Part shown: one piece after another, positions 41,057 to 50,816 of the stretch
How the letters are laid out: every line of letters begins with the position of its first letter
Numbering within the stretch: the stretch's first letter is position 1
Source of the DNA: an uncultured Clostridia bacterium
GTDB taxonomy: Bacteria; Bacillota; Clostridia; Oscillospirales; Acutalibacteraceae
Reading direction: 5' to 3'
Assembly (NCBI GenBank): GCA_946555465.1
Contig: CAMNST010000014.1
Coordinates: 1-64,000 of the forward strand
Length of the DNA stretch: 64,000 nucleotides
Notes under the pieces: model-generated
What the model saw: the letters and a program-made list of their open reading frames with translations, nothing else
Database searches by the model: none
What the model was told of the DNA's origin: nothing
Position numbers and translations under genes: made by a program

Positions 41057-42535
41057 ATGAATTATAAATCAGTTTTATATGTTATCGGCAGAATATTTAT
41101 TATTCTCGGTCTTCTGATGCTTCTGCCTCTTTTTGTATGTGTCTATTACAATCTGAACGGCTTTGAAGAAGCTTCCTATGCAAGTTTTGTCATTCCGATT
41201 ATTCTTCTCATTATAACGGGGATTCTGCTTAAACTGTTCAAGCCGAAGCAGATAAGAATATATGCAAGGGAAGGATTTGTAATCTGCGGTTTAAGTTGGA
41301 TTGTTATATCTCTTTTCGGTGCTTTGCCATTTGTAATCAGCGGTTGTATCCCCAATTTTATTGATGCTTTTTTTGAAACGGCGTCGGGTTTTACAACGAC
41401 AGGCGCAACAATACTGAAAGAAATCCATTCGCTTCCCAAGTCCATTCTTTTTTGGCGCAGTTTTACCCACTGGATAGGCGGTATGGGCATACTTTCTTTT
41501 ATGATTGCCGTTGTTCCCAAATCAAAAGGCAATTCCATGTATATTATGAAGGCGGAAGTTCCCGGCCCGAAGGCAGGAAAAGTTACGGCAAAGATTTCCC
41601 GAAGCGCAAGAATTCTTTACATAATATATTTTGTAATGACAATTCTTGAAGTGCTCATTTTATTTGCCGGCGGAAGAATAAACGGAGATAATATACGTTT
41701 CTATGACAGTGTGGTAACTGCATTTTCAACTGCGGGAACAGGCGGTTTCAGTGTTTTAAATAATTCCATTCTCGGTTATAACAGTTCTTTTGTTGAATGG
41801 ACAGTAATTATTTTTATGTTTTTGTTCGGTGTTAATTTTAATCTGTACTTTTTCCTTCTGACAAAGAATTTCAAATCAATTTTTAAAGATGAAGAATTCA
41901 GGGCATATATTATTATCAATGTTATGAGCGTATTGCTGATTACGTTTAATATTGCCTCACTTTATAATAATATTGAAACGGCTGTCAGAGATTCGTTTTT
42001 TGCGGTAAATACCGTTATGAGCACTACCGGTTTCTGCACCGCTGATTTTAACCTATGGCCCACATTCTCCAAAATTCTGCTTGTAATACTGATGTTTACG
42101 GGCTGCTCGGCCGGTTCAACAGGCGGCGGAATCAAGATTGCAAGAATTGTTTTGTATTTCAAGCAGGCCGTGCGTGATTTTAAACAGATGATAAGGCCGA
42201 ATAATGTTTTAAGTGTTCGTATGAACGGCAGATTGGTTGAAGATAATGTAATGAAAGGCGTTAATTCATATCTTCTTGCATATGTTATTATTCTTTTTCT
42301 TTCTGTTATATTAATTTCAATAAACGGATTTGATACAACAACAAGTCTTACCTCGGTAATAACCTGCATAAATAATGTCGGTCCGGGTCTTGAAATGGTT
42401 GGTCCGGTGGGAAATTATGCCGATTTCAGTGCATTTTCAAAAATAGTTCTTATTGTTGATATGCTTGCAGGAAGGCTTGAACTCTTCCCGATTTTACTGC
42501 TCTTTGTTCCCAATACATGGAAAAAATCAAAATAA
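41057..42535 (+). CDS. trkH: Trk potassium-uptake membrane protein TrkH
   Basis: 492 residues with about ten membrane segments organised as four M1-P-M2 repeats. The pore-loop filter sequences are visible: ASGFTTTGATIL, FSTAGTGGFS, MSTTGFCTADF and NNVGPGLEMVG, each contributing one Gly to the potassium filter. It works with TrkA from the gene just upstream as a gated K+ uptake system driven by the membrane potential. A strong bidirectional terminator ends the transcript. Confidence 0.96.
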   Translation: MNYKSVLYVIGRIFIILGLLMLLPLFVCVYYNLNGFEEASYASFVIPIILLIITGILLKLFKPKQIRIYAREGFVICGLSWIVISLFGALPFVISGCIPNFIDAFFETASGFTTTGATILKEIHSLPKSILFWRSFTHWIGGMGILSFMIAVVPKSKGNSMYIMKAEVPGPKAGKVTAKISRSARILYIIYFVMTILEVLILFAGGRINGDNIRFYDSVVTAFSTAGTGGFSVLNNSILGYNSSFVEWTVIIFMFLFGVNFNLYFFLLTKNFKSIFKDEEFRAYIIINVMSVLLITFNIASLYNNIETAVRDSFFAVNTVMSTTGFCTADFNLWPTFSKILLVILMFTGCSAGSTGGGIKIARIVLYFKQAVRDFKQMIRPNNVLSVRMNGRLVEDNVMKGVNSYLLAYVIILFLSVILISINGFDTTTSLTSVITCINNVGPGLEMVGPVGNYADFSAFSKIVLIVDMLAGRLELFPILLLFVPNTWKKSK

Positions 42536-42551
42536 ACTTTCATAACCGAAA

Positions 42552-42583
42552 AAAACACGGATGAAATTCATCCGTGTTTTTTG
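42552..42583. terminator. bidirectional terminator between trkH and copZ
   Basis: A 14-base stem with the core ACACGGATG / CATCCGTGT, loop AAATT and T-runs on both strands, between convergent genes. Confidence 0.92.
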
Positions 42584-42595
42584 TTTCTTCATTTG

Positions 42596-42811
42596 TTATT
42601 TTTCTATAACGGAAACAGGGGTAAATCCGGCATTTGTTACTGCTGCGCTTAAAACGTCATCAGCAACATTTTCGCTGAGTTTTACCGTTGCTGATTTTTT
42701 CTTGAGTTCAACTTTTGCAGATTTAACTCCATCAAGTTCTTCAAGAGCGTTTTTTACTGCTGCTGCACAGTGCTCGCAACTCATACCTTCAACCGATATA
42801 ATTTTTTTCAT
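42596..42811 (-). CDS. copZ: copper chaperone CopZ-like
   Basis: 71 residues, one heavy-metal-associated domain (ferredoxin-like fold). The Cu(I) motif GMSCEHC is at residues 9-15, in the standard place after the first strand. It would ferry copper to the CopA ATPase encoded just upstream. Its start overlaps the copA stop by four bases (ATGA), so the chaperone and pump are translated together. It is the last gene of the pepP-copA-copZ operon. Confidence 0.93.
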   Translation of the reverse strand: MKKIISVEGMSCEHCAAAVKNALEELDGVKSAKVELKKKSATVKLSENVADDVLSAAVTNAGFTPVSVIEK

Positions 42812-44922
42812 CCTTTAAACCTCCTTAATCTTAAAGCGTTTGAAACAACTGTTACGGAACTTAAACTCATACACGCCGCTGCAATCATCGGGTTAAGAGT
42901 AAGCCCTGTTAACCCGTACAGACAGCCTGCTGCAAGCGGTATTCCGAGACAGTTGTAGAAAAATGCCCAAAACAAATTCTCTCTTATGTTTTTCAGTGTT
43001 TTTTTAGAAAGTTTTATTGCTTTTGCCACATCGGTGAGTCTGTCGGAAACAAGAACAACATCTGCTGATTCTATGGCAATGTCAGAGCCGGCACCGATTG
43101 CTATGCCGACATCGGCTCTTGTAAGGGCAGGTGAGTCATTGATGCCGTCGCCGATCATTGCAACTGTCTTTCCTTCTTCAATCAGTTCTTTTATTTTTCT
43201 TTCCTTATCATCAGGAAGTGCAGATGCAATGAAATTTTTAATTCCCGCCTGCTGTGTAATTGCATATGCGGTGAGTTCATTGTCACCTGTAATCATAATT
43301 GTATCGGCGCTGATATTTTCAATCGCCTCTTTTGCATCGCCTTTTATTTTATCTGCAACTGCAACCGTGCAGATATATTCATCATCACAGGTGAAAATTA
43401 TAGGCGTTTTGCCGCTGTAAGCAAATTCGTTGTCAGCAAAACCTGTCAGTTTTTCATTGCCGGCTTTATATGTTTTTCCGTTTATTTCTGCAACAATGCC
43501 TTTTCCGATAATGTATTCACTTTTTTCAATATCAAGCAGTTTTGCATTTTTTTCTCTGCAGTAATTGCATATTGCCTGCGATAACGGATGATCGGATATG
43601 TTTTCTACAGTGTATATTATATCAAGGTATTTTTCATCTGTTATATCGGTAACAAACATTTCACCTTTTGTAATGGTGCCTGTTTTGTCAAAAACAATGG
43701 TGTTGCATTTTCCGAGGTTTTCAAGTGCAGAGGCATCTTTAAAAAGTATTCCGTTTTCAGCACCTTTACCTGTGCTTACCATAATTGCACACGGTGTTGC
43801 AAGACCAAGTGCGCATGGGCAACTGATTACAAGCACGGAAACACCTATTGAAAAAGCAAATTCAAATCCTTTGCCAAGGAACATCCATACTGCAAATGCA
43901 ATAATTGAAATAAGAATTACAACGGGAACAAATACAGACGAAATTTTATCGGCAAGCCTTTGTGCCGGTGCTTTTGAAGATGAAGCATCTTCAACCAAAG
44001 AAATGATTCTTGAAAGTGTGGATTCATCGCCGACCTGCGTTGCTTTAAATGTGAAATTACCGTTGGTGTTTACTGTTCCGCTGATTACTTTGTCGCCTTC
44101 AGTAAGGTCAACAGGCACGCTTTCTCCCGTAACAGCACTCTGATCAACCGAACCCGCACCTCCTGAAATAATGCCGTCAACAGGAATTCTCATTCCCGGT
44201 TTAATAACAACAATATCACCGCTCTGAATAAGTGCAGAGTCAATTTCCGTTTCTTTACCGTTTTTAAGAATAATGCTTTTTTCGGGAACAAGGTCAATAA
44301 GTGAATTAATAGCCTGCTTTGTTTTTCCTTTGCTGAATGTTTCAAGAAATTTTCCTGTCGTTATAAATACAAGAATCATTCCTGCCGATTCAAAATAAAG
44401 ATGGCTGTTTTCAAAGAATATCAGTGCAATTATACTGTAGATAAAAGATGCACCTGAACCCACAGCCACAAGACTATCCATATTCGGATTTAATTTTATG
44501 AGCGTTTTGAAACCGTTAATAAAGAAATTTCTGTTTATAATCATAATCGGAACGGTAAAAATTATCTGACCTATTCCGTTTGGTATATGTTCACCTAAAA
44601 TCCATGGCAGGGAATAGTTAAGCATATGAGCCATTGAAAGATACATAAGCGGAATTAAAAGAATAACCGATATGATTAATCTTTTTTTCATTGCCTTTAT
44701 TTCATCTGAGTTGTCGGATTTTTTCAGTTTGAATGGTTCGCAACCGTATCCTGCTTTTTTGACAGCGTCAATAATATCTTGTGTTTCACAGTTATATTCT
44801 GCTGTCATGGTTCCTGCAAGCAGATTAACATTTGATTCGCTGCAAAGCGGTGCAACTGCTTTTTCCACTCTTGCCGAACAAGCAGCGCAACTCATACCTG
44901 TTACTAAAAATTTCTGTTTCAT
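42808..44922 (-). CDS. copA: copper-exporting P-type ATPase CopA
   Basis: 704 residues. One N-terminal metal domain with CAAC (12-15) precedes eight membrane helices. Key P-type motifs are present: TGES in the actuator domain, the CPC membrane metal site, DKTGT with the phosphorylated Asp, the conserved HP in SDHPLSQ, and GDGINDSPAL. It pumps Cu(I) out of the cell. Most CopA proteins have one or two metal domains, so one is normal. Its ATG overlaps the stop of the upstream peptidase gene by one base. No CsoR or CopY gene or a clear binding site lies near, so copper control is not evident from the sequence. Confidence 0.95.
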   Translation of the reverse strand: MKQKFLVTGMSCAACSARVEKAVAPLCSESNVNLLAGTMTAEYNCETQDIIDAVKKAGYGCEPFKLKKSDNSDEIKAMKKRLIISVILLIPLMYLSMAHMLNYSLPWILGEHIPNGIGQIIFTVPIMIINRNFFINGFKTLIKLNPNMDSLVAVGSGASFIYSIIALIFFENSHLYFESAGMILVFITTGKFLETFSKGKTKQAINSLIDLVPEKSIILKNGKETEIDSALIQSGDIVVIKPGMRIPVDGIISGGAGSVDQSAVTGESVPVDLTEGDKVISGTVNTNGNFTFKATQVGDESTLSRIISLVEDASSSKAPAQRLADKISSVFVPVVILISIIAFAVWMFLGKGFEFAFSIGVSVLVISCPCALGLATPCAIMVSTGKGAENGILFKDASALENLGKCNTIVFDKTGTITKGEMFVTDITDEKYLDIIYTVENISDHPLSQAICNYCREKNAKLLDIEKSEYIIGKGIVAEINGKTYKAGNEKLTGFADNEFAYSGKTPIIFTCDDEYICTVAVADKIKGDAKEAIENISADTIMITGDNELTAYAITQQAGIKNFIASALPDDKERKIKELIEEGKTVAMIGDGINDSPALTRADVGIAIGAGSDIAIESADVVLVSDRLTDVAKAIKLSKKTLKNIRENLFWAFFYNCLGIPLAAGCLYGLTGLTLNPMIAAACMSLSSVTVVSNALRLRRFKG

Positions 44923-45992
44923 TAAAGTATGATTAACTCCTTTGTTATTTTTGACAGATTTTCAGGTCCGTGCGGTGATAAGTAGAGTAAATCCTCAATT
45001 CTTATTCCGTATTTATCGGGAATATAAATTCCGGGTTCAACAGAAGTTACGTTTCCTGTTTTATATGTGTCGCTGCTTTTAGGTGAAGCGTTATAGCCCT
45101 CGTGTATATCCAAGCCTACTCCGTGACCAAGACTGTGCCTGAAATATTTCGCTCTGTTCCTGCTTTCCAGAACATCATAAGCCGCTTTATAAACATCTGC
45201 ACATTTTGCACCATCTGAAAGTGCTTTGATTCCTGCCATCTGTGCTTTTAAAACAAGATTGTAGTCTTCAATCATTTCGTCTGTGGCGTAGCCTACTGCA
45301 ACAGTTCTTGTCATGTCTGAATGATAACCCTGACATGTTGCTCCGAAATCAAATAAAACAAAGTCACCTTCTTTTATAACTTTGTCACCGGGAACTCCGT
45401 GGGGCATGGATGTATGTTCGCCTGTAAGCAGTATTGTGTCAAAACTTACACCGTCTGAAGCGTTTTTTGCCATCAGATAATCAAACAGGGCAGCAAGTTC
45501 TTTTTCTGTTTTTCCTGCCTTTACCTCCGGCAGAAGTTCCATAAATGATTTTTCTGCAATATTATTTGCATCTTTAATAAGATTTATTTCAGCAATGTCC
45601 TTTATGTTTCGCAGTTGCATAAGTTTATTATCAAGATTAATAAATTCTGCATAGTGAAGAACTTTGCTGTAATCATTATACTTGGCAAACGAAATGGTTT
45701 CATTTTCAAACAGAATGGTTTTTACGTTGTGCTTTTTTGCAATTTTGTCAACTTCATCCGTGAATTTTGAACTTATTTCAATAACGTTAAGACCTGTTCT
45801 TTTTGCATGATTTTCAGCAGTTTCCGTATAACGTGAATCAACTATGTGATAACCTGCGCCGTCTGCAGTTATGAAAACGGCTCCCTCACTTGGTGAAAAA
45901 CCGCAGGCATAATGCATATTGCTTTCGTTTAAAAGCAGTATTGCATCTGCATGATTTTCTTTTATGAGATTAATAATTTTTTCAGTATTCAT
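44922..45992 (-). CDS. pepP: Xaa-Pro aminopeptidase, M24 family
   Basis: 356 residues. The creatinase-like N-terminal domain (about 1-120) is followed by the pita-bread fold with all five metal ligands: Asp in LFDFGAT, Asp in HSDMTRT, His in LGHGVGLDIHEG, Glu in SVEPGIY and Glu in GIRIEDLL. HTSMPHG is the usual substrate His region. It removes N-terminal residues preceding proline. It heads the operon with copA and copZ, and the junctions overlap. The link between a proline peptidase and copper export is unexplained. Start ATG 45992, behind AGGAAATTG. The symbol pepQ is possible. Confidence 0.92.
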   Translation of the reverse strand: MNTEKIINLIKENHADAILLLNESNMHYACGFSPSEGAVFITADGAGYHIVDSRYTETAENHAKRTGLNVIEISSKFTDEVDKIAKKHNVKTILFENETISFAKYNDYSKVLHYAEFINLDNKLMQLRNIKDIAEINLIKDANNIAEKSFMELLPEVKAGKTEKELAALFDYLMAKNASDGVSFDTILLTGEHTSMPHGVPGDKVIKEGDFVLFDFGATCQGYHSDMTRTVAVGYATDEMIEDYNLVLKAQMAGIKALSDGAKCADVYKAAYDVLESRNRAKYFRHSLGHGVGLDIHEGYNASPKSSDTYKTGNVTSVEPGIYIPDKYGIRIEDLLYLSPHGPENLSKITKELIIL

Positions 45993-46020
45993 ATCAATTT
46001 CCTATCTTTTTTATAGGAAT

Positions 46021-46049
46021 ATAATAGCACTTGATTTTTACCTTGTCAA
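46021..46049 (-). promoter_or_regulatory. promoter of pepP-copA-copZ
   Basis: On the minus strand TTGACA (46044-46049), a 17-base spacer and TATTAT (46021-46026), 28 bases before the start codon. Confidence 0.82.
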
Positions 46050-46157
46050 TAGCAAATAACACGATTTATTATTGCATCTTTTTTGCAGAAAAAGATATTG
46101 AAACAGTAACTTTTCAAGTGAGTATTTTTATTTAATGTTATTTTATATTTTTTATTA

Positions 46158-46186
46158 TTGACATTTAATTATGCATATGATATTGT
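46158..46186 (+). promoter_or_regulatory. promoter of the arabinofuranosidase gene
   Basis: TTGACA (46158-46163), a 17-base spacer and TATTGT (46181-46186). An ATGCAT palindrome lies in the spacer. No catabolite (cre) site was recognised. Confidence 0.7.
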
Positions 46187-46215
46187 GAAGAAAATTAATT
46201 TTTCAGGAGTGAATT

Positions 46216-47703
46216 ATGGAAAAATATTTAATAAACCCTAATCAGAAAATAAGCAAAATTAATAAAGATATATACGGGCATTTTTCAGAACATCTCGGCA
46301 GATGTATTTATGAGGGAATTTATGTAGGCGAAAACTCCAAAATACCGAACGTGAACGGTATGAGATGTGATGTGGTAAATGCACTTAAGGAAATGGGTTT
46401 GCCTGTTTTAAGATGGCCGGGGGGCTGTTTTGCCGATGAATATCATTGGAAAGACGGAATAGGTCCTAAAGAAAACAGAAAGAAAATGGTAAATACCCAT
46501 TGGGGCGGTGTTGTTGAAGATAATTCTTTTGGTACACACGAATATTTTGAACTTTGCCGTCAGATTGGCTGTGATACATATATCAACGGCAATGTCGGTT
46601 CAGGTACCGTTCAGGAGATGAATGAGTGGGTTGAATATATGACATTTGACGGCGTGTCACCGATGGCTGAACTCAGAAAGAGAAACGGTCAGGAAAAACC
46701 ATGGCAAATTAAATATTTCGGTGTCGGAAACGAGTCATGGGGATGCGGCGGAAATATGGATCCCGAATATTACGGCTGTCTTTATAAAAGATATAATACA
46801 TATGTAAGAAACTATAATCCCGATGCACCTATAAAGCGCGTTGCCTGCGGTCCTAATGCAGATGATTATCACTGGACCCGTGAGGTAATGGATAAAGTTA
46901 AACATCACGCACAGGGGATAGCGCTTCACTATTATACCATTCCCGGTGATACATGGGCGCATAAAGGTTCCGCAACTGATTTTACGCAGAAAGAATACTA
47001 CAAAACAATCTGCAAGGCATATAAAATGGAAGAACTGATTAATAATCATCTTGCAGTTATGAATTCAATAAATCCGCAGCAGTGGGTAAATCTTATTGTT
47101 GATGAATGGGGAACATGGTATGATGTTGAGCCGGGTACAAATCCGGGATTTCTTTATCAGCAGAATACAATGCGTGATGCTGTTGTTGCAGCACTGACTC
47201 TTAACATTTTCAACAAACACAGTGACAGGGTTATTATGGCAAATATTGCCCAGACCGTTAATGTTCTTCAGGCAGTAATTCTTACCGATGCCGAAAAAAT
47301 GGTTCTTACCCCTACTTATCATGTGTTTAAAATGTATAAAGATCATCAGGAAAATACGCTTGTCGGTTCATATATTACTACTGATGAAATTAAATCGGAA
47401 GAAGCAAAGAGAACTTGCCCCCAACTTATTGAGTCGGCATCTGTTGATGAAAACGGCGTTATTTATTCCACAATTACAAATATTTCCGCAACAAAATCTT
47501 CTAAGATAAAATGTCAGATTGCTGATACAAAAGTAAAAAGTATAAAGGCAGAGATTATCTGCGGTGATATTCATGATAAAAATGATTTTGATAATGTCGA
47601 TAATATAAAAACAAAGGAGTTTACCGATTTCAGAAAATTATCGGATGGCTTTACTGCCAATATCCCTCCTTGCAGCGTTGTTAAATTCGTTATTGAAAAA
47701 TGA
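46216..47703 (+). CDS. alpha-L-arabinofuranosidase, GH51
   Basis: 495 residues, the usual length for GH51. It removes arabinofuranose side groups from arabinan or arabinoxylan oligosaccharides. The acid/base is Glu173 in VGNESWG and the nucleophile Glu297 in IVDEWGTW, on the expected strands of the TIM barrel. [20 protein letters not shown] is the family's substrate-binding loop. The C-terminal beta domain is present. There is no signal peptide, so it acts inside the cell on imported oligosaccharides. No transporter or other glycoside hydrolase is adjacent. It overlaps the next gene by four bases (ATGA). The symbol abfA or arfA would fit. Confidence 0.93.
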   Translation: MEKYLINPNQKISKINKDIYGHFSEHLGRCIYEGIYVGENSKIPNVNGMRCDVVNALKEMGLPVLRWPGGCFADEYHWKDGIGPKENRKKMVNTHWGGVVEDNSFGTHEYFELCRQIGCDTYINGNVGSGTVQEMNEWVEYMTFDGVSPMAELRKRNGQEKPWQIKYFGVGNESWGCGGNMDPEYYGCLYKRYNTYVRNYNPDAPIKRVACGPNADDYHWTREVMDKVKHHAQGIALHYYTIPGDTWAHKGSATDFTQKEYYKTICKAYKMEELINNHLAVMNSINPQQWVNLIVDEWGTWYDVEPGTNPGFLYQQNTMRDAVVAALTLNIFNKHSDRVIMANIAQTVNVLQAVILTDAEKMVLTPTYHVFKMYKDHQENTLVGSYITTDEIKSEEAKRTCPQLIESASVDENGVIYSTITNISATKSSKIKCQIADTKVKSIKAEIICGDIHDKNDFDNVDNIKTKEFTDFRKLSDGFTANIPPCSVVKFVIEK

Positions 47704-47966
47704 TTCATCAGTGTAAAAAATGCCTTCTTCTTGAAGCAGGGGAAAAGCAGTCGCATAAAACCGTTACAGATTATATTGATAATCTTGAAAGCAGTCTGAA
47801 AGTAACTGACTACGAATATAAAAGGCGTCTTCAACTTTGCAGAAACTGCGATAATCTTATTTCGGGTATGTGCCTTAAATGCGGCTGTTATGTTGAAATC
47901 AGGGCAGTTCTCAAGTCGGAATCATGCCCTGATTATAATGATATAAAATGGCATAAGGTTGATTGA
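47700..47966 (+). CDS. DUF6171 small zinc-binding protein
   Basis: 88 residues with cysteine pairs CKKC (5-8), CRNC (about 47-50) and CLKCGC (about 57-62), likely one or two zinc sites. The arrangement, with YIDNL between the first and second pairs and GCYVEIRA near the end, is that of a clostridial family I know as DUF6171, function unknown. Its ATG overlaps the arabinofuranosidase stop by four bases and no separate ribosome site is obvious, so it depends on translation of that gene. A terminator follows. Confidence 0.72.
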   Translation: MIHQCKKCLLLEAGEKQSHKTVTDYIDNLESSLKVTDYEYKRRLQLCRNCDNLISGMCLKCGCYVEIRAVLKSESCPDYNDIKWHKVD

Positions 47967-47992
47967 TAAAGAAATTAATTATCTGAATTTTT

Positions 47993-48032
47993 AAGCGATG
48001 CTTTGTCTTAGTGGCTGAGCATCGCTTTTTTA
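47993..48032 (+). terminator. terminator after the DUF6171 gene
   Basis: A 10-base stem AAGCGATGCT / AGCATCGCTT with a 15-base loop and a T-run. Confidence 0.85.
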
Positions 48033-48107
48033 AACTTTCTCTATTGCATAAATCGGCATATTTTGATAAAATTAACAAAAAAGTATTAATATAATTAAGG
48101 AGTAAAA

Positions 48108-48797
48108 ATGGCGGAACTTAGTCGCGAAGGTCACAGAAGCAGAATGCGTAAACTCTATCTTTCGGGTGGTATGGAAAATACTCATGACCATAATTTGCTG
48201 GAACTTTTCCTTACCGGAATTATTGCCAGAAAAGATGTAAAACCGCTCTCATATGCATTGATAAATAAATTCGGCTCTCTTGAGGGTGTGTTTAATGCAT
48301 CGCCTGAAGATTTAATGACCGTTGACGGTGTTGGTGAGGCCGTTGCTGTACATATTTGTCTTATAAAAGACATTACAAAAAGAATTGAAATTAATAAAAA
48401 CAGTAAGATAAAAAAGATTACTTCAACGAATTCTGCTTTTGAATACTGTAAAAATATTCTCGGAAAAGAGGAAACCGAAAAACTTTTGCTGATTAATCTG
48501 GAAAATGACGGAAAAATTATAAATCACTATATTGTCGGTTCAGGTACGGTTAACACCGCCTGTGCAGATATAAGGCTGATTGTTGAAAATGTTATAAAAG
48601 ATAAGGCAGCAAGTGTTATTATCGCGCATAACCATCCCGGCGGAAGTGCCGCTGCATCGGCACAGGATATTAACTTTACTCTTGAACTGAGAAACACTTT
48701 GAATAAAATCAGTGTAAGCCTTATTGATCATATAATTGTCGGCGAAGATTCCTGCGAGGCTCTGAGAAATAATCCGAGGTACTCGCTTCATATTTAA
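48108..48797 (+). CDS. radC: RadC-family JAB-domain protein
   Basis: 229 residues. The N-terminal helix-hairpin-helix part (LLELFLTGII, KFGSLEGVFNASPEDLMTVDGVGEAVA) is followed by the JAB/MPN domain with zinc motif HNHPGGSAAASAQD (near 171-184) and an upstream Glu. This is the normal RadC layout, thought to act on DNA, though its role in repair is disputed. AAGGAG precedes the ATG. It is monocistronic; the next gene starts 42 bases later. Confidence 0.92.
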   Translation: MAELSREGHRSRMRKLYLSGGMENTHDHNLLELFLTGIIARKDVKPLSYALINKFGSLEGVFNASPEDLMTVDGVGEAVAVHICLIKDITKRIEINKNSKIKKITSTNSAFEYCKNILGKEETEKLLLINLENDGKIINHYIVGSGTVNTACADIRLIVENVIKDKAASVIIAHNHPGGSAAASAQDINFTLELRNTLNKISVSLIDHIIVGEDSCEALRNNPRYSLHI

Positions 48798-48839
48798 TTA
48801 AGATGTTTAAAAATTTTCACGCATGTCAATAATGACTGT

Positions 48840-50090
48840 ATGAGAATTTTTAAATATTTAAACAGGTTTCAGAATGCATCTGCTGTTGCTTTTATATTTG
48901 CAGGTGTGATGATTCTTGCAGGCGAAATTACAAATCTTATAGGTTTTGAAGCAAGTGGAAATGTTCAGACATTTTTTTATGGTTTTTCAAAATTGTTTTA
49001 TGCGCTTATACCATATGTGTTCTGCTATTTCCTTACAATGATGCTCACAACAGGCAGGCGTTGGTTTAAAGCCTTCTGGAGCATACTCTGTTTTGCTCTT
49101 TTTGATACGGCTTTCTCTTCGCTTTGTGATGAGCAAAGCATATTTGTTTTTGGAATTATCATTTCACTGCTGTGTGTGTTTATGTTTAATAATACCGATA
49201 AAGTGCTTTCTATGCCTTTAACTATTGCAGCCTCAATCATATTCGGTCTGCTTTTCGGTTATGTATATGAAATATGGAATAACGCAGCAATGCGGGCAGC
49301 AGATTTTATTTCTGACAAAGGAATGCTGTCGTCCCTGCTTTACGGTGCAGCAAATTCTCTCCTTTCGGTTTTTGATATTGATACGCTGAATGAAATGTTT
49401 TTTTATAAGAGTTACGGCGGTTCCATGCTTATTGATGAAAATATTGTAACCGGTGTTAAAGATTTGTTTGCAGCAGGCTACAGCGGCGAACTCCTTTCAA
49501 CTTATTTGTCGGGTCACTATTTTGTGCTTTTTGCTTTTTCGGGTATGGCGTTGGCGCTTTTCAGTGATTTAAAGGGCAGTGAAAAAACGGTTATCGCCGT
49601 TTGTGCCGTGAGTTGCATTGTCAGCGGAAATGTAAGCCTTCTTATGTTCTTTTTTCTGATTGAAAGTCCGTTTCTTTTTGTCTGTGCGGTTGCTGTTTGC
49701 ACACTTTGTTTTTTGGCTTCGCACTTGCTTAATCTTGAAATGGGGTACCTTTCAGGCGGTGGGCTTATAGAAATGTTTATAAATCTTAATAATCCTGTTT
49801 ATTTATTTGCCGGCGGAGCAGTTTTTGTTGCAATAGGTTATTTCGTTTTTAAATACAGTATCGAAAAACACGGCATATCTTCCTGCCTTAATATTTATAT
49901 ACCTACGCGCCTTAATAATATTGTAAGTAATCTCGGCGGTATAGAGAATATTATTCGTTTTAAAGATGATGTAATTGAAGTGCGAAATCCAAAACTTGTA
50001 AATACTTTTAAGTTTGATTGCAATATAGATGAAAATATTGTAAAATCAGATGATAAGAGTTTTTTGGAATTGAAAGAATATTTGGAGTAA
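48840..50090 (+). CDS. degenerate PTS EIIC-like membrane protein with EIIB-like tail
   Basis: 416 residues. The first 330 or so form about ten membrane segments with a glucose-type EIIC look (MLIDENIVTGVKDLFAAGYSGELL, GLIEMFINLNNPVYLFAGG). A tail at about 345-385 (RLNNIVSNLGGIENIIRFKDDVIEVRNPKLV) resembles the start of an EIIB domain, where LGG-x-ENI precedes the phosphorylated Cys-x-Thr-Arg. That Cys motif is missing here. There is no EIIA part and no HPr or EI gene near. It is therefore probably not a working PTS permease, but may be a sensor or uncoupled transporter. There is no clear ribosome site, so the start is uncertain. Confidence 0.6.
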   Translation: MRIFKYLNRFQNASAVAFIFAGVMILAGEITNLIGFEASGNVQTFFYGFSKLFYALIPYVFCYFLTMMLTTGRRWFKAFWSILCFALFDTAFSSLCDEQSIFVFGIIISLLCVFMFNNTDKVLSMPLTIAASIIFGLLFGYVYEIWNNAAMRAADFISDKGMLSSLLYGAANSLLSVFDIDTLNEMFFYKSYGGSMLIDENIVTGVKDLFAAGYSGELLSTYLSGHYFVLFAFSGMALALFSDLKGSEKTVIAVCAVSCIVSGNVSLLMFFFLIESPFLFVCAVAVCTLCFLASHLLNLEMGYLSGGGLIEMFINLNNPVYLFAGGAVFVAIGYFVFKYSIEKHGISSCLNIYIPTRLNNIVSNLGGIENIIRFKDDVIEVRNPKLVNTFKFDCNIDENIVKSDDKSFLELKEYLE

Positions 50091-50094
50091 AAAG

Positions 50095-50760
50095 ATGAAT
50101 GTAAGAGAAGAATTGTTTAAATATCAGGAGTTGCAGTACCGTGATTTTCATTCAAAACTGATTCCGGGCATTGATAAGTCAAAACTAATCGGTGTCCGTA
50201 TGCCTAAAATAAGGCAGATTGCCAGACAGGCAGTAAAAGAGAATGCGGAATTTGAGCCGGAATATTACGAGGAATTTATGGTTTACGGGCTTAAAATCGG
50301 TTATGAAAAATGTTCCTTGCAAAAACATCTTGAAAAACTCAGAATTTTTGTTCCTATGATAGATAACTGGGCAGTTTGTGACTGCTGCTGTTCTACTTAT
50401 AAATTTGCAAACCGATATCAGAAAGAAGTATGGGATTTTATTTTGCCGTATTTAAACGGCAGTACATATGAAATAAGATTTGCCGTTGTTATGATGATGG
50501 ATTATTATCTTAATGATGTTTATATTGATGAAGTGATTAAATTTCTGCTGAAACTTAAGTCGGAAGAATACTATGTTAATATGGCGGCTGCATGGGCGTT
50601 TTCCGTTATTTATGTTAAATATAAAGATAAAATGCTTCCGATACTTCAGAATAAACAACTTGATACATGGGTTCATAATAAAACCATACAAAAGATATGT
50701 GAGTCGTACAGAGTTGATAAAGAAGATAAGGATTATTTGAAAACGCTGAAAATAAAATAA
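50095..50760 (+). CDS. DNA alkylation repair protein, AlkD-like
   Basis: 221 residues built of HEAT-like helical repeats. The stretch GVRMPKIRQIARQAVKENAEF opens the family, and DNWAVCDCCCSTYKFANRY and MAAAWAFSVIYVKYKD follow, containing the conserved Trp, Asp and Trp that in AlkD face the damaged base (Trp/Asp in DNW and the Trp in AAWAFS). It removes N3- and N7-alkylated purines without flipping the base. The Cys-rich spot CDCCC is odd but at a surface position in the fold. It begins four bases after the previous gene and ends with a terminator. Confidence 0.83.
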   Translation: MNVREELFKYQELQYRDFHSKLIPGIDKSKLIGVRMPKIRQIARQAVKENAEFEPEYYEEFMVYGLKIGYEKCSLQKHLEKLRIFVPMIDNWAVCDCCCSTYKFANRYQKEVWDFILPYLNGSTYEIRFAVVMMMDYYLNDVYIDEVIKFLLKLKSEEYYVNMAAAWAFSVIYVKYKDKMLPILQNKQLDTWVHNKTIQKICESYRVDKEDKDYLKTLKIK

Positions 50761-50761
50761 G

Positions 50762-50806
50762 AAAAAACAGGCTTGAAATTTTTAAGTTTCAAGCCTGTTT
50801 TTATAT
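50762..50806. terminator. bidirectional terminator
   Basis: A stem of more than 14 bases with core ACAGGCTTGAAA / TTTCAAGCCTGT and A/T runs, between convergent genes. Confidence 0.93.
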
Positions 50807-50816
50807 GAATTAAATA

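Noticed and set aside
42396-42412. Another CCGGTGG, the loop context of the tRNA-tail element
   Set aside because: It is inside trkH coding sequence (GPVGNY), without a flanking stem or tRNA tail.
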